A model generated the notes under the pieces. It did not search any database. It saw only the letters and a program-made list of their open reading frames with translations, and was not told the origin of the DNA. The translations under genes were made by a program, and so were the position numbers. Positions 50,036 to 60,292 of a stretch of 64,000 nucleotides of DNA are shown here, piece after piece. The stretch comes from Typhlomys cinereus (lineage: Eukaryota; Chordata; Mammalia; Rodentia; Platacanthomyidae): contig JALPQD010000390.1 in NCBI GenBank assembly GCA_023101885.1, forward strand, positions 1,599,257-1,663,256, in the 5' to 3' direction. Each line of letters begins with the position of its first letter. Within the stretch, counting starts at the first letter, position 1.

Positions 50036-52173
50036 ACTTGAGTATGCTTAAGTAATGTTCGCACTGTGGTCTAGTAGTCTGCACTTGATTAGAAATTAGA
50101 CATCAAATATCCCACACATTTTCTTGTTAATGAAATTATATACTCTCCAATGTTTCCAATGAAACATTGCTTATTTCTCTAATACACCATTTCAATGAAT
50201 ATAAGTTGTACTTCCTATATATACATTAATTTGTCTAAAGAGATCTCCGGTAAGTATTCTTTGATTCAAATTCATTGTTCTTAGTCACTGTGCAATTTTA
50301 TCTTCACGTTTTAGAACTAAACTGTATATACTTATTAAATGGATTTCTATGTCCTCATTTTGTTATTTAGTAATTCTCAGTACTTATCGCAATGATGCTT
50401 CTCACATGGGAATCTCTTTAATGAAATGATTACCATTTATGAAAGCTGTATTTATATCCATGTTGTCATATATATGTATACAGATGTGTATATATATTCA
50501 TCTTAGTTTTTAGATTTAACTTTAATTTTTTTAGTTTAATATCATATAGTTTTAATAGACTGAGACTTTGCTCATGCACCCCTTGGAAATTGACCAAATA
50601 TATTTAGCACCAGTCTCAAAAATAGTGGGAGTACAACGTAATATTGATAGAGAATCTAATTAAGTATATGGAAAAGTAAAATATTCATCCTCAAAAATAA
50701 TTTATAACTAATTTAGTGTTATATTGACAAATACTATGACAAATCCTCAAAACTTTGTACACATACAAAAATCACATCATCAAACAATACTTTTGAAAAG
50801 CATTCTCATCTGGACTGACATGATTTAGTGTAGAGGAAATAATGTTAGAATTAAAACGCAGACATAATAAAATATTTATGAGTAATTTCACATATGTGTA
50901 CTCTCTGATAAAAATGAATTCACAAAATGTAGGTTAAAATAAGTGCCTTTAATGAGTGAGGAGCAGGTCAAAAGTGCTGAGGAAAGTAGTTGCTACTTGT
51001 AAAACCATATGAAGTTTCCAAGGCAATGGGTGGTAACTATGGATGTTTGGTATATACCACAATGGTTTCAGTCAATATCTGATATTTCAAAATAATTGTG
51101 AGAGCACAGTTCATAGGATTAAGTCAAAATAGATTTGCCATACCTTGATCTAATCATTCCACAGAGGATATTTGCATTGGAGCTTCACATTATAATCCTT
51201 AAGTGTAACACAGTTAGGATTTATCACTGAAAGCCTATTTTGAATTATGCAAGAGATTAGATAAAATAAACCACAACTATATAATAATACAAGTGTGTTT
51301 AGACCTGCAAAGCTGACTGATGTTGGAGATTGTTAGGATGTTAAATCTTCTCTCCACTGATAACCTGTGTTTCCACTCTATCCCTGAGAAATGGCCTTGT
51401 ATCTGCTAGATTTCTACAAATTACACTTAGTGGAAGTGTAAGAAGCATTGTTTCATCACAATTCGTGTTCACTTTTGTTTACATTGTTCATTTTTGTTCC
51501 AAGATGTTCTCATTGAAGAGTCACTCAATGAACCATGCCTTCATAACCCCAGGGGTTTTTGTCATGTTATTCCACATCATATATACTATTTAAAACATGG
51601 TAATAAGTACAATTCTTTTTTAATTGTTAAATCTGAGGCATATGTGTGCTATCCAAGTCAGAAATATTTAGACCACAGTTTTTGATCCATCCTAATATTC
51701 AATGAAAGCAAAACATGCATATATTTAAATTTCCACATGTGGGAAAATGAAATTCAACTTTTACAGACACACAAAATTGAATAGTTGCAATTAAATATTC
51801 ATCAAATTATAGTCAAATGTAGGAAGACTCCAAAGAAGTATGTGGTTTTTGAGTGAATGCATCCTTTAAGTAATTATCGTAAGTAATCAAATCATGCAGC
51901 TATGAAAGCTTGCAAATATAAAGTCTCCAAATATTCATACAAAACACAGGATGGCTGATTTGTCAATTAAAACAAAGGCAAAATGTTCTAGAACCAAGAG
52001 AACATATTGTTATGACAAGCATAAACAATGTATTTATATAATAAATAAGAAATTTCTGTTCACAATACTTTTCTTCACAACACATAATTTCTATCAAGTC
52101 ATGGAGCAGTGCCAAAATGCTGGCAGAGGTTTTGCTGCTGTTGTTTCTTAAATTGTTGGTTTGTACATTAGTT

Positions 52174-52222
<49 letters not shown>

Positions 52223-53217
52223 TTGGTTGTTTGGTTTTGCCTCTCAGTTTAGAATCAGATGGAATTTAGGAGAAGTAACTTTAGAAAATCTGGTAAGGTG
52301 ATCATTTTACCTCTCAATTTTTCTACCAGCTTTTGTATGAAATAATATTAAAATGCTAAGTTTTTTAACTAAACAAGTTTCCTTCAAACAATCACAACTA
52401 GCAAATAGTTTATAGTGGACAAAATGGTACAGTAAGATGCCAGGACCCTAAATCTTTCAGTAATAGCAACATTTTATCTATAATCTATTAACTTGTACAA
52501 ATATAATACCTATGTTTTATTATAAAATTAGATAATAGTGAGAAATTATTTGATTAAATTAACTGATTAAATAACAATGTTAGGAATGGGTTTTTTTTAA
52601 AGATTAACAGAATCTTGCATCATATATTTCTTTGTAAACCACTGAGTTTCTCAGTTCAATTACAGTTTTAGAAAAACACTAATTAGGATTTTGAGAAAGG
52701 TGCACATTATTGTTGAATTATATAATAGCCTAATTTTACTCAAAATTTTTCTCATACTTCATTCTTTCTGATCTAATCCAGTATTTGAAATGTTCTGGAA
52801 ATATAAATTAACGCATTCTCAAAGATCTTTATGGGAAATGAAAATGTATTATAAATAAAAGTAATATATATACTATATAGAGTATATATATTCTCTTAAA
52901 TACTACACTTCCTTACATGTTTTGATCATGGACTCATTGAAACAACCAAGTTAGTACTATTTACAAGTCACCAAGTACTTCATAAAGATATTTAACTAAT
53001 AATATTATGAAAATAAATAATTCCTTGTTTAGATGAAAATTTTATACAAGCATAACAAATAATAAATTAAAGTTGAATAGGAAAGCCATATTTCCTAAAA
53101 TCCCATTTTAAACAAATTAGTTCTTAACTATTGTAATAAGTATAAAATTTCAAATTCTATGACAATATTTTTTGCACTGCTTTTCAAATATCAATACTTC
53201 AGACAGAACACAACTCA
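50036..53217. other. Intergenic AT-rich DNA
   Basis: No gene or named repeat apart from the (GT)n microsatellite at about 52175-52221 and a TA-rich run at 52866-52892. Confidence 0.45.
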
Positions 53218-53335
53218 CATATGGCAGGCAAACACTGTACTACACAGCTCTCTTTTACTTTTTATCTTGAGACAGAGCTCCTAAAGATCTTAAATCATTC
53301 TGTAGACTTCCCAAATCTCAAACCTATGATGTTTT
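53218..53335 (-). repeat. Possible old B4-like (ID plus B1) SINE
   Basis: The text atggcaggcaaacactgtac, ctacacagctctc and tatcttgagacagagctcct, then cccaaatctcaaacctatga, resembles the reverse complement of a B4 SINE: an ID-like part (gcaagcactctaccactgag) next to a B1-like part (ttgagacagggtct). Strongly diverged. Confidence 0.45.
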
Positions 53336-53726
53336 CTCATCTCTCTCGTTAAGCAGTGTTACACTTTTGTGTTAAAAGTCTGTTTTTCTTAATTTTGCAT
53401 GGTTTTAGAGTGGAATATAACCTCCTACAACAAGTTTTCATTATTTTTGCATAGATGACACAAGTAAGAATAAGAGGCATTTAGGTTATTAACTGTGTTG
53501 AAACAAATTAGAAAATCCTTACAATTCTCAATTCACATTTACCATGCTAAAATGTGTGAATTCAGGACTGTCTCTAAGAAATGTCAGTATCAGGAGGAAA
53601 CATTTCTGTACAACTATTGGAAACAAAATATTGAGACAAAGTGATTCAGTAGCAGGAATTTTAAGGAAGAATAACATAAGACATACTTAGAGGCAAGGTA
53701 CTCAATCTATAGAAATATTTCCAAGT

Positions 53727-53897
53727 CAGGCATATACACACATGCAGACACAATTGCATAAATAATAATTATTAAAAAAATGCAAGGGAACACAAGCTGC
53801 TGAGGGTAGGAGGGTCTGCAAGAGACCCCAAAAGAACTGAAACAAAAGAATATGCGTAAATTGTTAAAAAAAAAAAGAAAAGAAAAGAAAATGCTAA
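53727..53897 (+). repeat. A-tailed block directly before a SINE, inside shared flanking repeats
   Basis: This block of 171 bp ends in an A-rich stretch (53863-53890) and is followed at once by the SINE at 53898. It has a SINE-tail-like start (caattgcataaataataatt) and then a stretch of mixed composition. The 14-bp duplication that flanks the SINE on the right has its left copy before this block, not before the SINE. Confidence 0.5.
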
Positions 53898-54175
53898 GGG
53901 GTTGGAGAGGTGGCTCAGTGGTTAAGCCTCTGCCTTGCAGGAGGAAGGTCCTGAGTTCGGATCCTAGACCCCACGTATAGACGCCAGGCGGAAACGGGGC
54001 GGCCCGCACTTCTGGTCCTGGTAGAGTGGAGCCTGTGAATCCCGGGGCAGAGTAAACAAGGAGGAGGTGGAGGCGTCCATGGTGGTTCCCGAATTCATCC
54101 GTGGTTCTACACACACACATATACATACTCACACATACATACACACGCACAATTGAATAAATAAAAAAATTTTAA
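53898..54175 (+). repeat. B2-like SINE
   Basis: Plus-strand copy starting ggggttggagaggtggctca (box A), with box B at gagttcggatcct, the full body and a CA-rich region, then caattgaataaataaaaaaa. The duplication aaatatttccaagt lies at 53713-53726 and 54176-54189, so the inserted unit appears to begin at 53727. Confidence 0.9.
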
Positions 54176-54533
54176 AAATATTTCCAAGTATCTTCAAAAT
54201 ACATTCTCGTACATGTGCTATTTTTAAAATGAATGGATGTAAAATACCTCCAAACTTAATTTCCTTATACTAAAGATATTATGAGTATTAATATCTGTCA
54301 AGGCTCAGAGAAAATATTTTTTGTTGGCAAGGAAAAAGATAAATGGAGAAAATGATTTCAATACTGGTGTAAATGATTCAATTTGTTTCAAGTGTAATTT
54401 CTATTAATTATAAAATGGCTAAAAGCAGTACAATGCCTTCAGAGGAATAAAGAGGGAAGATAAAATAGGAGGTTGGGAAGGAATAAGTAGCACTAAGAAT
54501 ATATAACACAGCCAGATAGAAATCTACATTTTG

Positions 54534-54856
54534 GGGGCTGGAGAGGTGGCTCAGGGGTTAAGCCTCCGCTTTGCAGGCGGAAGGTCCCGAGTTCGGATCC
54601 CAGATCCCACGTATAGACGCCAGGCGGAAGCAGGGGTGGCCTGCGCTTCTGGTCCTGGTAGGGCAGAGCCTGTGAATCCCGGGGCAGAAGGAGGTGGAGG
54701 CGTCCATGGTGGTTCACGAATTTGTCCGTGGTTCTACACAGACACACACACACACACACACAGACACACACGCGCGCGAGAGCACATACACACACACATG
54801 TACACAGTTGAATAAAGAATAATAATAATAAAAAAATTAAAAAAAAAAGTTTAAAA
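54534..54856 (+). repeat. B2-like SINE with 14-bp target-site duplication
   Basis: Starts ggggctggagaggtggctca. It has box B, the body, a CA microsatellite region (54737-54805) and a long A-rich tail. Exact duplication agaaatctacattt at 54518-54531 and 54857-54870. Confidence 0.93.
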
Positions 54857-55039
54857 AGAAATCTACATTTGGTAGGGGAAAAAATAGACACTAGACAGGA
54901 ACAGATATCTTAACGTTGACTACAAATGCTTGATAGGAAACTACAATCTAAACACTTCTTATTCTCACTATAGTTAAGAAAAACTCCCAGCTCTCAAACA
55001 AGAGGCACCTACTGCATTAGCAAAGCAGAAAACCACAAC

Positions 55040-55915
55040 TGGCCAGATGCAGAGTATTAGATGGTGGGATCCTCAGCCCAAATCAGACCATCAAAGTCTC
55101 TCCCCATTCCAATCTCACTAAACCTTGCAGAAAAGGGAGTATTAAGATGTAAGAGTCTGGGGCTGGAGAGGTGGCTCAGGGGTTAAGCCTCTGCCTTGCA
55201 GGCGGAAGGTCCTGGGTTCAGATCCTAGAACCCACGTATAGACGCCGGGGGGAAGCAGGGGCGGCCTACATTTCTGGTCCTGGTAGGGCGGAGCCTGTGA
55301 ATCCCGGGGCAGAGTAAACAAGGAGGAGGTGTGGGCGGTCCATGGTGGTCCCTGAATTCGCCCATGGTTCTACACACACACACATACACACCACACACAC
55401 ATACACACACACACACACAATTGAATAATAATAAAAAAAAGAATGTAAGAGTTTAAAGATGAGAAGATGCACTGCCAGTCAAGACACTCGAGTCACAAAA
55501 TGGCTCATTGCAATGAGATGTAGTACTACCAACCTATGCAGTGACTGATACATTGCCATTTTCCCATGGACAAGAAAATATCTCAGAAGAAACAGCTATA
55601 TTCACAATATCAGGGGCAGGTGTTGGACAAAAGAAAGGGAGAATTCTTGTGAATTTCCCCACTTAAATACTGTCATATATACTACTCCAGAGACCTATTT
55701 CCTTACTAGTACGGGCACCCCAAAGGCAGCCCTGTGATCCATATTTCCAGAGGAACAGGATGACAGAAGGGAAATGGTGGGATTGATGAAAGGAGGGAGG
55801 TTATGAGAGGAGGAACATGGTAGGATGGGAGTGTGGGAAGGAGAGGGACATAGATTCATTATTTTTGTTCATGAAAAAATTTGAAAAACAATAAAATAAA
55901 AAATGAATGAATTAA
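55040..55915 (+). repeat. Old L1 3' UTR interrupted by a SINE
   Basis: caaagtctctccccattcc and gcagaaaagggagtattaag (55095-55146) correspond to the L1 3' UTR phrases agactaatctctccccatcc and gcggaagagggggcggtaag. After the nested SINE the sequence continues to a purine-rich stretch (55760-55850) and an A-rich tail (55870-55915). It is more diverged than the other L1 copies. Confidence 0.6.
55159..55442 (+). repeat. B2-like SINE nested in an old L1
   Basis: Starts ggggctggagaggtggctca and ends in caattgaataataataaaaa. Duplication atgtaagagt at 55147-55156 and 55443-55452. Insertion into the L1 3' UTR post-dates that L1. Confidence 0.92.
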
Positions 55916-57113
55916 AAAATGTGATTGGAGATGTCCTACATAGGGATACAGAGATTAGAGAACACAAAGAATAACAGAAATTGCCTTAGAATTCCTCTTC
56001 CAGAACTTTTAGGCACTTCTAGTATCAGACGTGTAATATCTCCAAACGATTGCTGGTCAGGGAAGTTCCAAAGACCTCCACAATAACATAGGTCTTTCCT
56101 AAGTCTCTCAGTTGTTCACCAGAACTTGATGGTAAGACTCTATTGTTGAAAATTGCCATGAGCCACACAGAGTTGCTCTGATGATGGTAATACAAAATCA
56201 ACTAATTTCGGGTATTTTACTGTATGAACACAATATTGAACTGCCCCCTATACACTTATTATCATATCCATAAACTAGTTTTTTTTTTGCATTGGAAGGT
56301 GCTTAACACAGAAAAACTGGTTAAGAGCAGAGAATAAATGACTATGGAAGTTTAGCCTCAAAAACCATATCTGTATCATTTCCCTTCCAAGGTTCAAGTG
56401 GACCTCACAGTGGTCAGTAAGAACTTAAGAGCCAGAGTTGAGGAATGTTGCCAAATAGAATGTTCTGGACACAGCAAGTCTGCTTCACTCAGAAACTCAT
56501 TAAAATTGATTATTTGCACAAAACCTGCACAAAATTCTAGCCTATCATTTCGTGATGGAAGGAGGAAAGCTCAAAAGACATACTGAGGGTTTGGTTATTC
56601 TGACTTTGTGATGAGACTCTTTTCAGTGTTATGCTCACTGGGCTCTTGTCCATGCTGCAGTATGTTCTTATGCACGTGCTTCCGCAGGTAAATTTATGAA
56701 ACTTTGCAGGATACATGCATAACAAGAATGCATGAAAGTAGATAGGTCAACTGGTTATCAATAAAGATTCGCTGGGGAGAAAGGATAGGATGGGATCAAG
56801 TAGTGTGAATTCAGTGTTTGCACCTATGAAATTGAATGACTAAGCAAACTGATTGAATAAATAAGTAAATAATATAAAAGATCACACACTCACCATTATA
56901 AGCCAAAGAAGTAAGCCAGATTATGAATATGTAGTTCCTAAGCCAAAATACCATAATTTTTAAAATATTGAAAGTGATGTGAATAAGCACAATTTTATTA
57001 AGTTTTAAATTGTGACATTAACTGCATTGGGTTCTCCAATAATAAATAGTACCTACATTTTTAAGATACATAACTACAACATGGCTATGTGCAGTTGTGG
57101 AGGGACTTTTCTT
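55916..57113. other. Intergenic DNA
   Basis: No gene or named repeat that I can support. Confidence 0.4.
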
Positions 57114-57124
57114 ACTTTTTATTA

Positions 57125-57411
57125 GTTTTTAAAAAATTATTTATTTATTATTTATTCAATTGAGCATGTGTGTGTGTGTGTGTCTGTGTGTGTGTGTGTA
57201 GAACCACGGATGAATTCGGGAACCACCATGGACGCCTCCACCTCCTCCTTGTTTACTCTGCCCGGGGATTCACAGGCTCCGCCCTATCAGGACGAGAAAT
57301 GCAGGCCGCCCCAGCTTCTGCCTGGTGTCTATACGTGGGGTCTAAGATCCGAACTCAGGACCTTCCGCCTGCAAGGCAGATGCTTAACCCCTGAGCCACC
57401 TCTCCAGCCCC
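57125..57411 (-). repeat. B2-like SINE with 11-bp target-site duplication
   Basis: Minus-strand copy, head at 57411, T-rich tail at 57125-57160, with the full-length body. Exact duplication actttttatta at 57114-57124 and 57412-57422. Confidence 0.93.
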
Positions 57412-57422
57412 ACTTTTTATTA

Positions 57423-58596
57423 CTTTTGCATTGAGTTTATGAATGTCATATGTACCTTTAATGCATTTTATTTATTTTATATCAAAACTTTATTATTACA
57501 ACAGATGTAAATAGGACACTTTACAAAATGTTGGGTAGGGAATAAATTCCTCCAGCCACAAGAAGTAATGCAACATCAGATAAAGACACCAAATTATAGA
57601 AATGACATTGATATCATATGGGCAGATAGGAAAGAGTCCTGGTCTTTTAGAAATTCTCAGGTGATGTTCAGAGGAAATTCTTGGTCTTCACAAGATACTT
57701 TAGTCACAAGTATTTGGACCTAGAAGTTTTTCTTACTTAATGTACTGTGTTTCATGAACCTTGCTCTTCCTACTAGAATGATAGCTTTCAAGTATTTGCT
57801 TCTACCAGAAAGAAAGATCCATCACAAAAATAAGTAAAAAAAAATCCAAATTATTTTATTCTCAACATTTCTAACTTTTTGTAAAGATTCAACCGATTAA
57901 ACTTATATCTTCGCTTTGCTGTTTTGATCAGTGTCTATTGCCAACTTATCAACAGGATTTACTATGACAAATCATATTTTTTTACCTTAGGAAAAAATTA
58001 TATCAATTACTATGCTCCATTTGGACATTAAACACTATGTACCAAAAACATAAAGAAATGCAGCATCACAGAGTATCTTATAAAATAAAGAGAAATAAGT
58101 TACAGTTATGAGAATCACACCACCACACAAATCTATCAGTACAGTAAGCAGAATTCATCCAATCATGTGCAAAACCGTTCTCGGCCAAATACTTGGCTGT
58201 CTCTACTGACATCACACCAATATGCCAACCTTACCTACAGAGAAGAGTTTAATGCTAGGATCCCCATATTACAGAGAGTATGTGAATTTTTTTTCTGTAT
58301 CTGTGATAAGTCGCCCAACATTATATTTACTAGATCTATCAATTTACCAGTAAATTCTACAACCTCATCTTTCCTGATAGTTCAATAGTGAATTTTGTAT
58401 ATCAAACACTTTTTTACAAACATTTTTCTATTTCTGTAATTTGTTCATTTCTTTAGCTTTGACCTTTCATATGGCAGATTTTAATTTTTCTGACATATTC
58501 ATTTATATATTTTACCTGTGATAGAAATTTTTAAAAAATTATTTATATGTGATTTTCTTTTATATAAATTTTGAAATGTATACTTCTGAACACTTC
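57423..58596. other. Intergenic AT-rich DNA
   Basis: No gene or named repeat. Confidence 0.4.
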
Positions 58597-58608
58597 ATGT
58601 TTTCTTGT

Positions 58609-58714
58609 TTGGGTGCCTGATTTTATTTTCCCCCATTTTTATTTTTTTCTACTTTTACAATCACATTGAGTATTTATCCCGACTTCCCTCCCTCTCCCAT
58701 CTATACCTTTCTTT
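58609..58714 (-). repeat. L1-like 3' tail joined to the U6 pseudogene
   Basis: Read on the minus strand directly after the U6 3' end: a purine tract (gggagagggagggaagtcgg), then caatgtgattgtaaaagtag and an A-rich run. Composition and order fit an L1 3' UTR and tail. It shares flanking repeats with the U6 part, so the two probably inserted as one unit. Confidence 0.55.
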
Positions 58715-58821
58715 TCTTTACGGAATGCCTCATGAATTTGCATGTCATTCTTGCACAAGGGGCCATGCTAATCCTCATTATATCCTTTCAATTTTAATAT
58801 ATGTGCTGCTAAGGCAAGCAC
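58715..58821 (-). pseudogene. RNU6: U6 snRNA pseudogene
   Basis: The reverse complement matches the spliceosomal U6 snRNA along its full length of about 107 nt. From the 5' end (58821): gtgcttgccttagcagcaca replaces the canonical GTGCTCGCTTCGGCAGCACA. The conserved stretch around tagcatggcccc follows, then tgacatgcaaattcatgag. There are about 15 to 20 substitutions, and the ACAGAGA box region is altered (atgagga), so it cannot act in splicing. No U6 promoter elements (PSE, TATA) are evident upstream. It is a retrocopy. Confidence 0.9.
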
Positions 58822-58838
58822 CACTATGTTTTTCTTGT

Positions 58839-59190
58839 GTTCACTATACAAATTCTAATGAGGATATTTGAAAAAAATAAGTTGCTCATTTTAAACATGT
58901 TCTTCTTTGAGATGCATTATTTTGTCACATAAATTGTATACTCAACTTGGCAGTTTTTGCAAAAAAGTTTATATTTTCTGTATGCTTTTTTTGTATGTGG
59001 CAATGAGTCAGTCAATACATTTATGATTTAAGATAAGACATTTACAGTTAAAATTCAGGTTCCACACCCACATCAGCTTTTGCACTTAGAATAGATGATC
59101 AGTGCCTCACAAGTGGCGGAAAGTGACACCTTCATTATTTCTGAAGATTTTCTTATGGGACCTGAACACTTGTTTCTTCTCTCCAGCTAT
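58839..59190. other. Intergenic DNA
   Basis: No gene or named repeat. Confidence 0.4.
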
Positions 59191-59409
59191 TATTTCCTAC
59201 TCCCAATCTCATATCTCACGTTCTATGAACCCTCCAGGAACTAAAATATTTCATATGTCAATTATAACTTCAATACAATTTAGAGTCAATAAAACAGCAT
59301 CTATTTCCTACTCCCAATCTCATATCTCACGTTCTATGAACCCTCCAGGAACTAAAATATTTCATATGTCAGTTATAACTTCAATACAATTTAGAGTCAA
59401 TAAAACAGC
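59191..59409 (+). repeat. Two-copy tandem duplication, period 111 bp
   Basis: The unit beginning tatttcctactcccaatctc at 59191 is repeated from 59302. The copies differ at one base in the body (gtcaattat versus gtcagttat) and diverge at the right end after aaaacagc. The near identity points to a recent duplication. It happens to lie in an open frame that I do not consider coding. Confidence 0.9.
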
Positions 59410-59710
59410 TTCAGGGAAATATGTATTTTTCTTTCATAAAGTATGATTTTATATTCTTCCATTGTATATCTTTATTAGATTTTTAGAACTGTGTAATCTA
59501 TATATCTAGGAAGAGAAGATGGTCTTCACAGCATATAGTTCTCAACTCAGTATCATATGAGCAAAATTGCATTAAAGTTAGAACTCTGCCTTTTGCAATT
59601 GCATTCTATTCACTGAGTGCTAATTTGTTTTAACCAAAGTCTAAAGCTTTTCAATAAAACATTTTTAGCATTTTTAAAATGAGTTTAATATTTTAAAGTA
59701 ATTCATTGGG
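59410..59710. other. Intergenic DNA
   Basis: Nothing recognised. Confidence 0.4.
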
Positions 59711-59714
59711 TTGC

Positions 59715-59856
59715 TATAAAAATACTTTGATACTAAATCTCCTCACTGGGACATCCCTGTGGACTTCAAGTGCTGCAGTCAGTGCTATAAGAACCCAACT
59801 GCATAGCTCTCTGGACAGATCCTAACAGCATAAGTAGTTCATCTTCAAAGGTAAGT
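59715..59856 (+). promoter_or_regulatory. Candidate OR promoter, first exon and splice donor
   Basis: TATAAAAATA at 59715-59724, then about 125 bp later a consensus splice donor, CAAAG|GTAAGT (59846-59856). A transcript starting about 30 bp after the TATA box would give a first exon of roughly 105 nt. The stretch aligns with 13210-13324 upstream of the intact OR5T-type gene, at the same distance (about 2.9 kb) from the coding start. The position and small size fit the non-coding first exon of a mammalian OR gene. It is inferred from pattern only, without transcript evidence. Confidence 0.5.
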
Positions 59857-60216
59857 GAATAGATATTTCTGTGATTATAAAAGATTCTGAATTGCAAAAT
59901 AGAGCGTATACCTGAATACTGGAATGTAAGAAGAATGATTAAACCTAAGACTGTATTAGAAATTTTACTTAATATCTCTTATACAAAGTAATAATCAACG
60001 ATGAAGAATAACCCTATACATTTTGTTTAATACAGTTATAAATTAAAATTTTGCTTCACTTTTATTGATGAGAAATAACAGTTAGAAAAGGGGAGAAAAA
60101 TATTAGCTTCATGCCAGTTATTACATAGATTGTGCTTTTAAATTTGGATTTCCAATGGTGTGACTCAGATACTACATTTATTTTACTGGAAAGACAATGT
60201 AAAATATATATGTATG

Positions 60217-60292
<76 letters not shown>

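Noticed and set aside
54493..54891. Open frames of 94-132 residues in SINE copies
   Set aside because: The same peptides recur in each SINE copy on either strand. They are translations of the repeat, not genes.
59102..59446. 114-residue frame with a repeated segment
   Set aside because: The repeat in the peptide simply reflects the 111-bp tandem DNA duplication (a multiple of three). No start context or homology supports coding.
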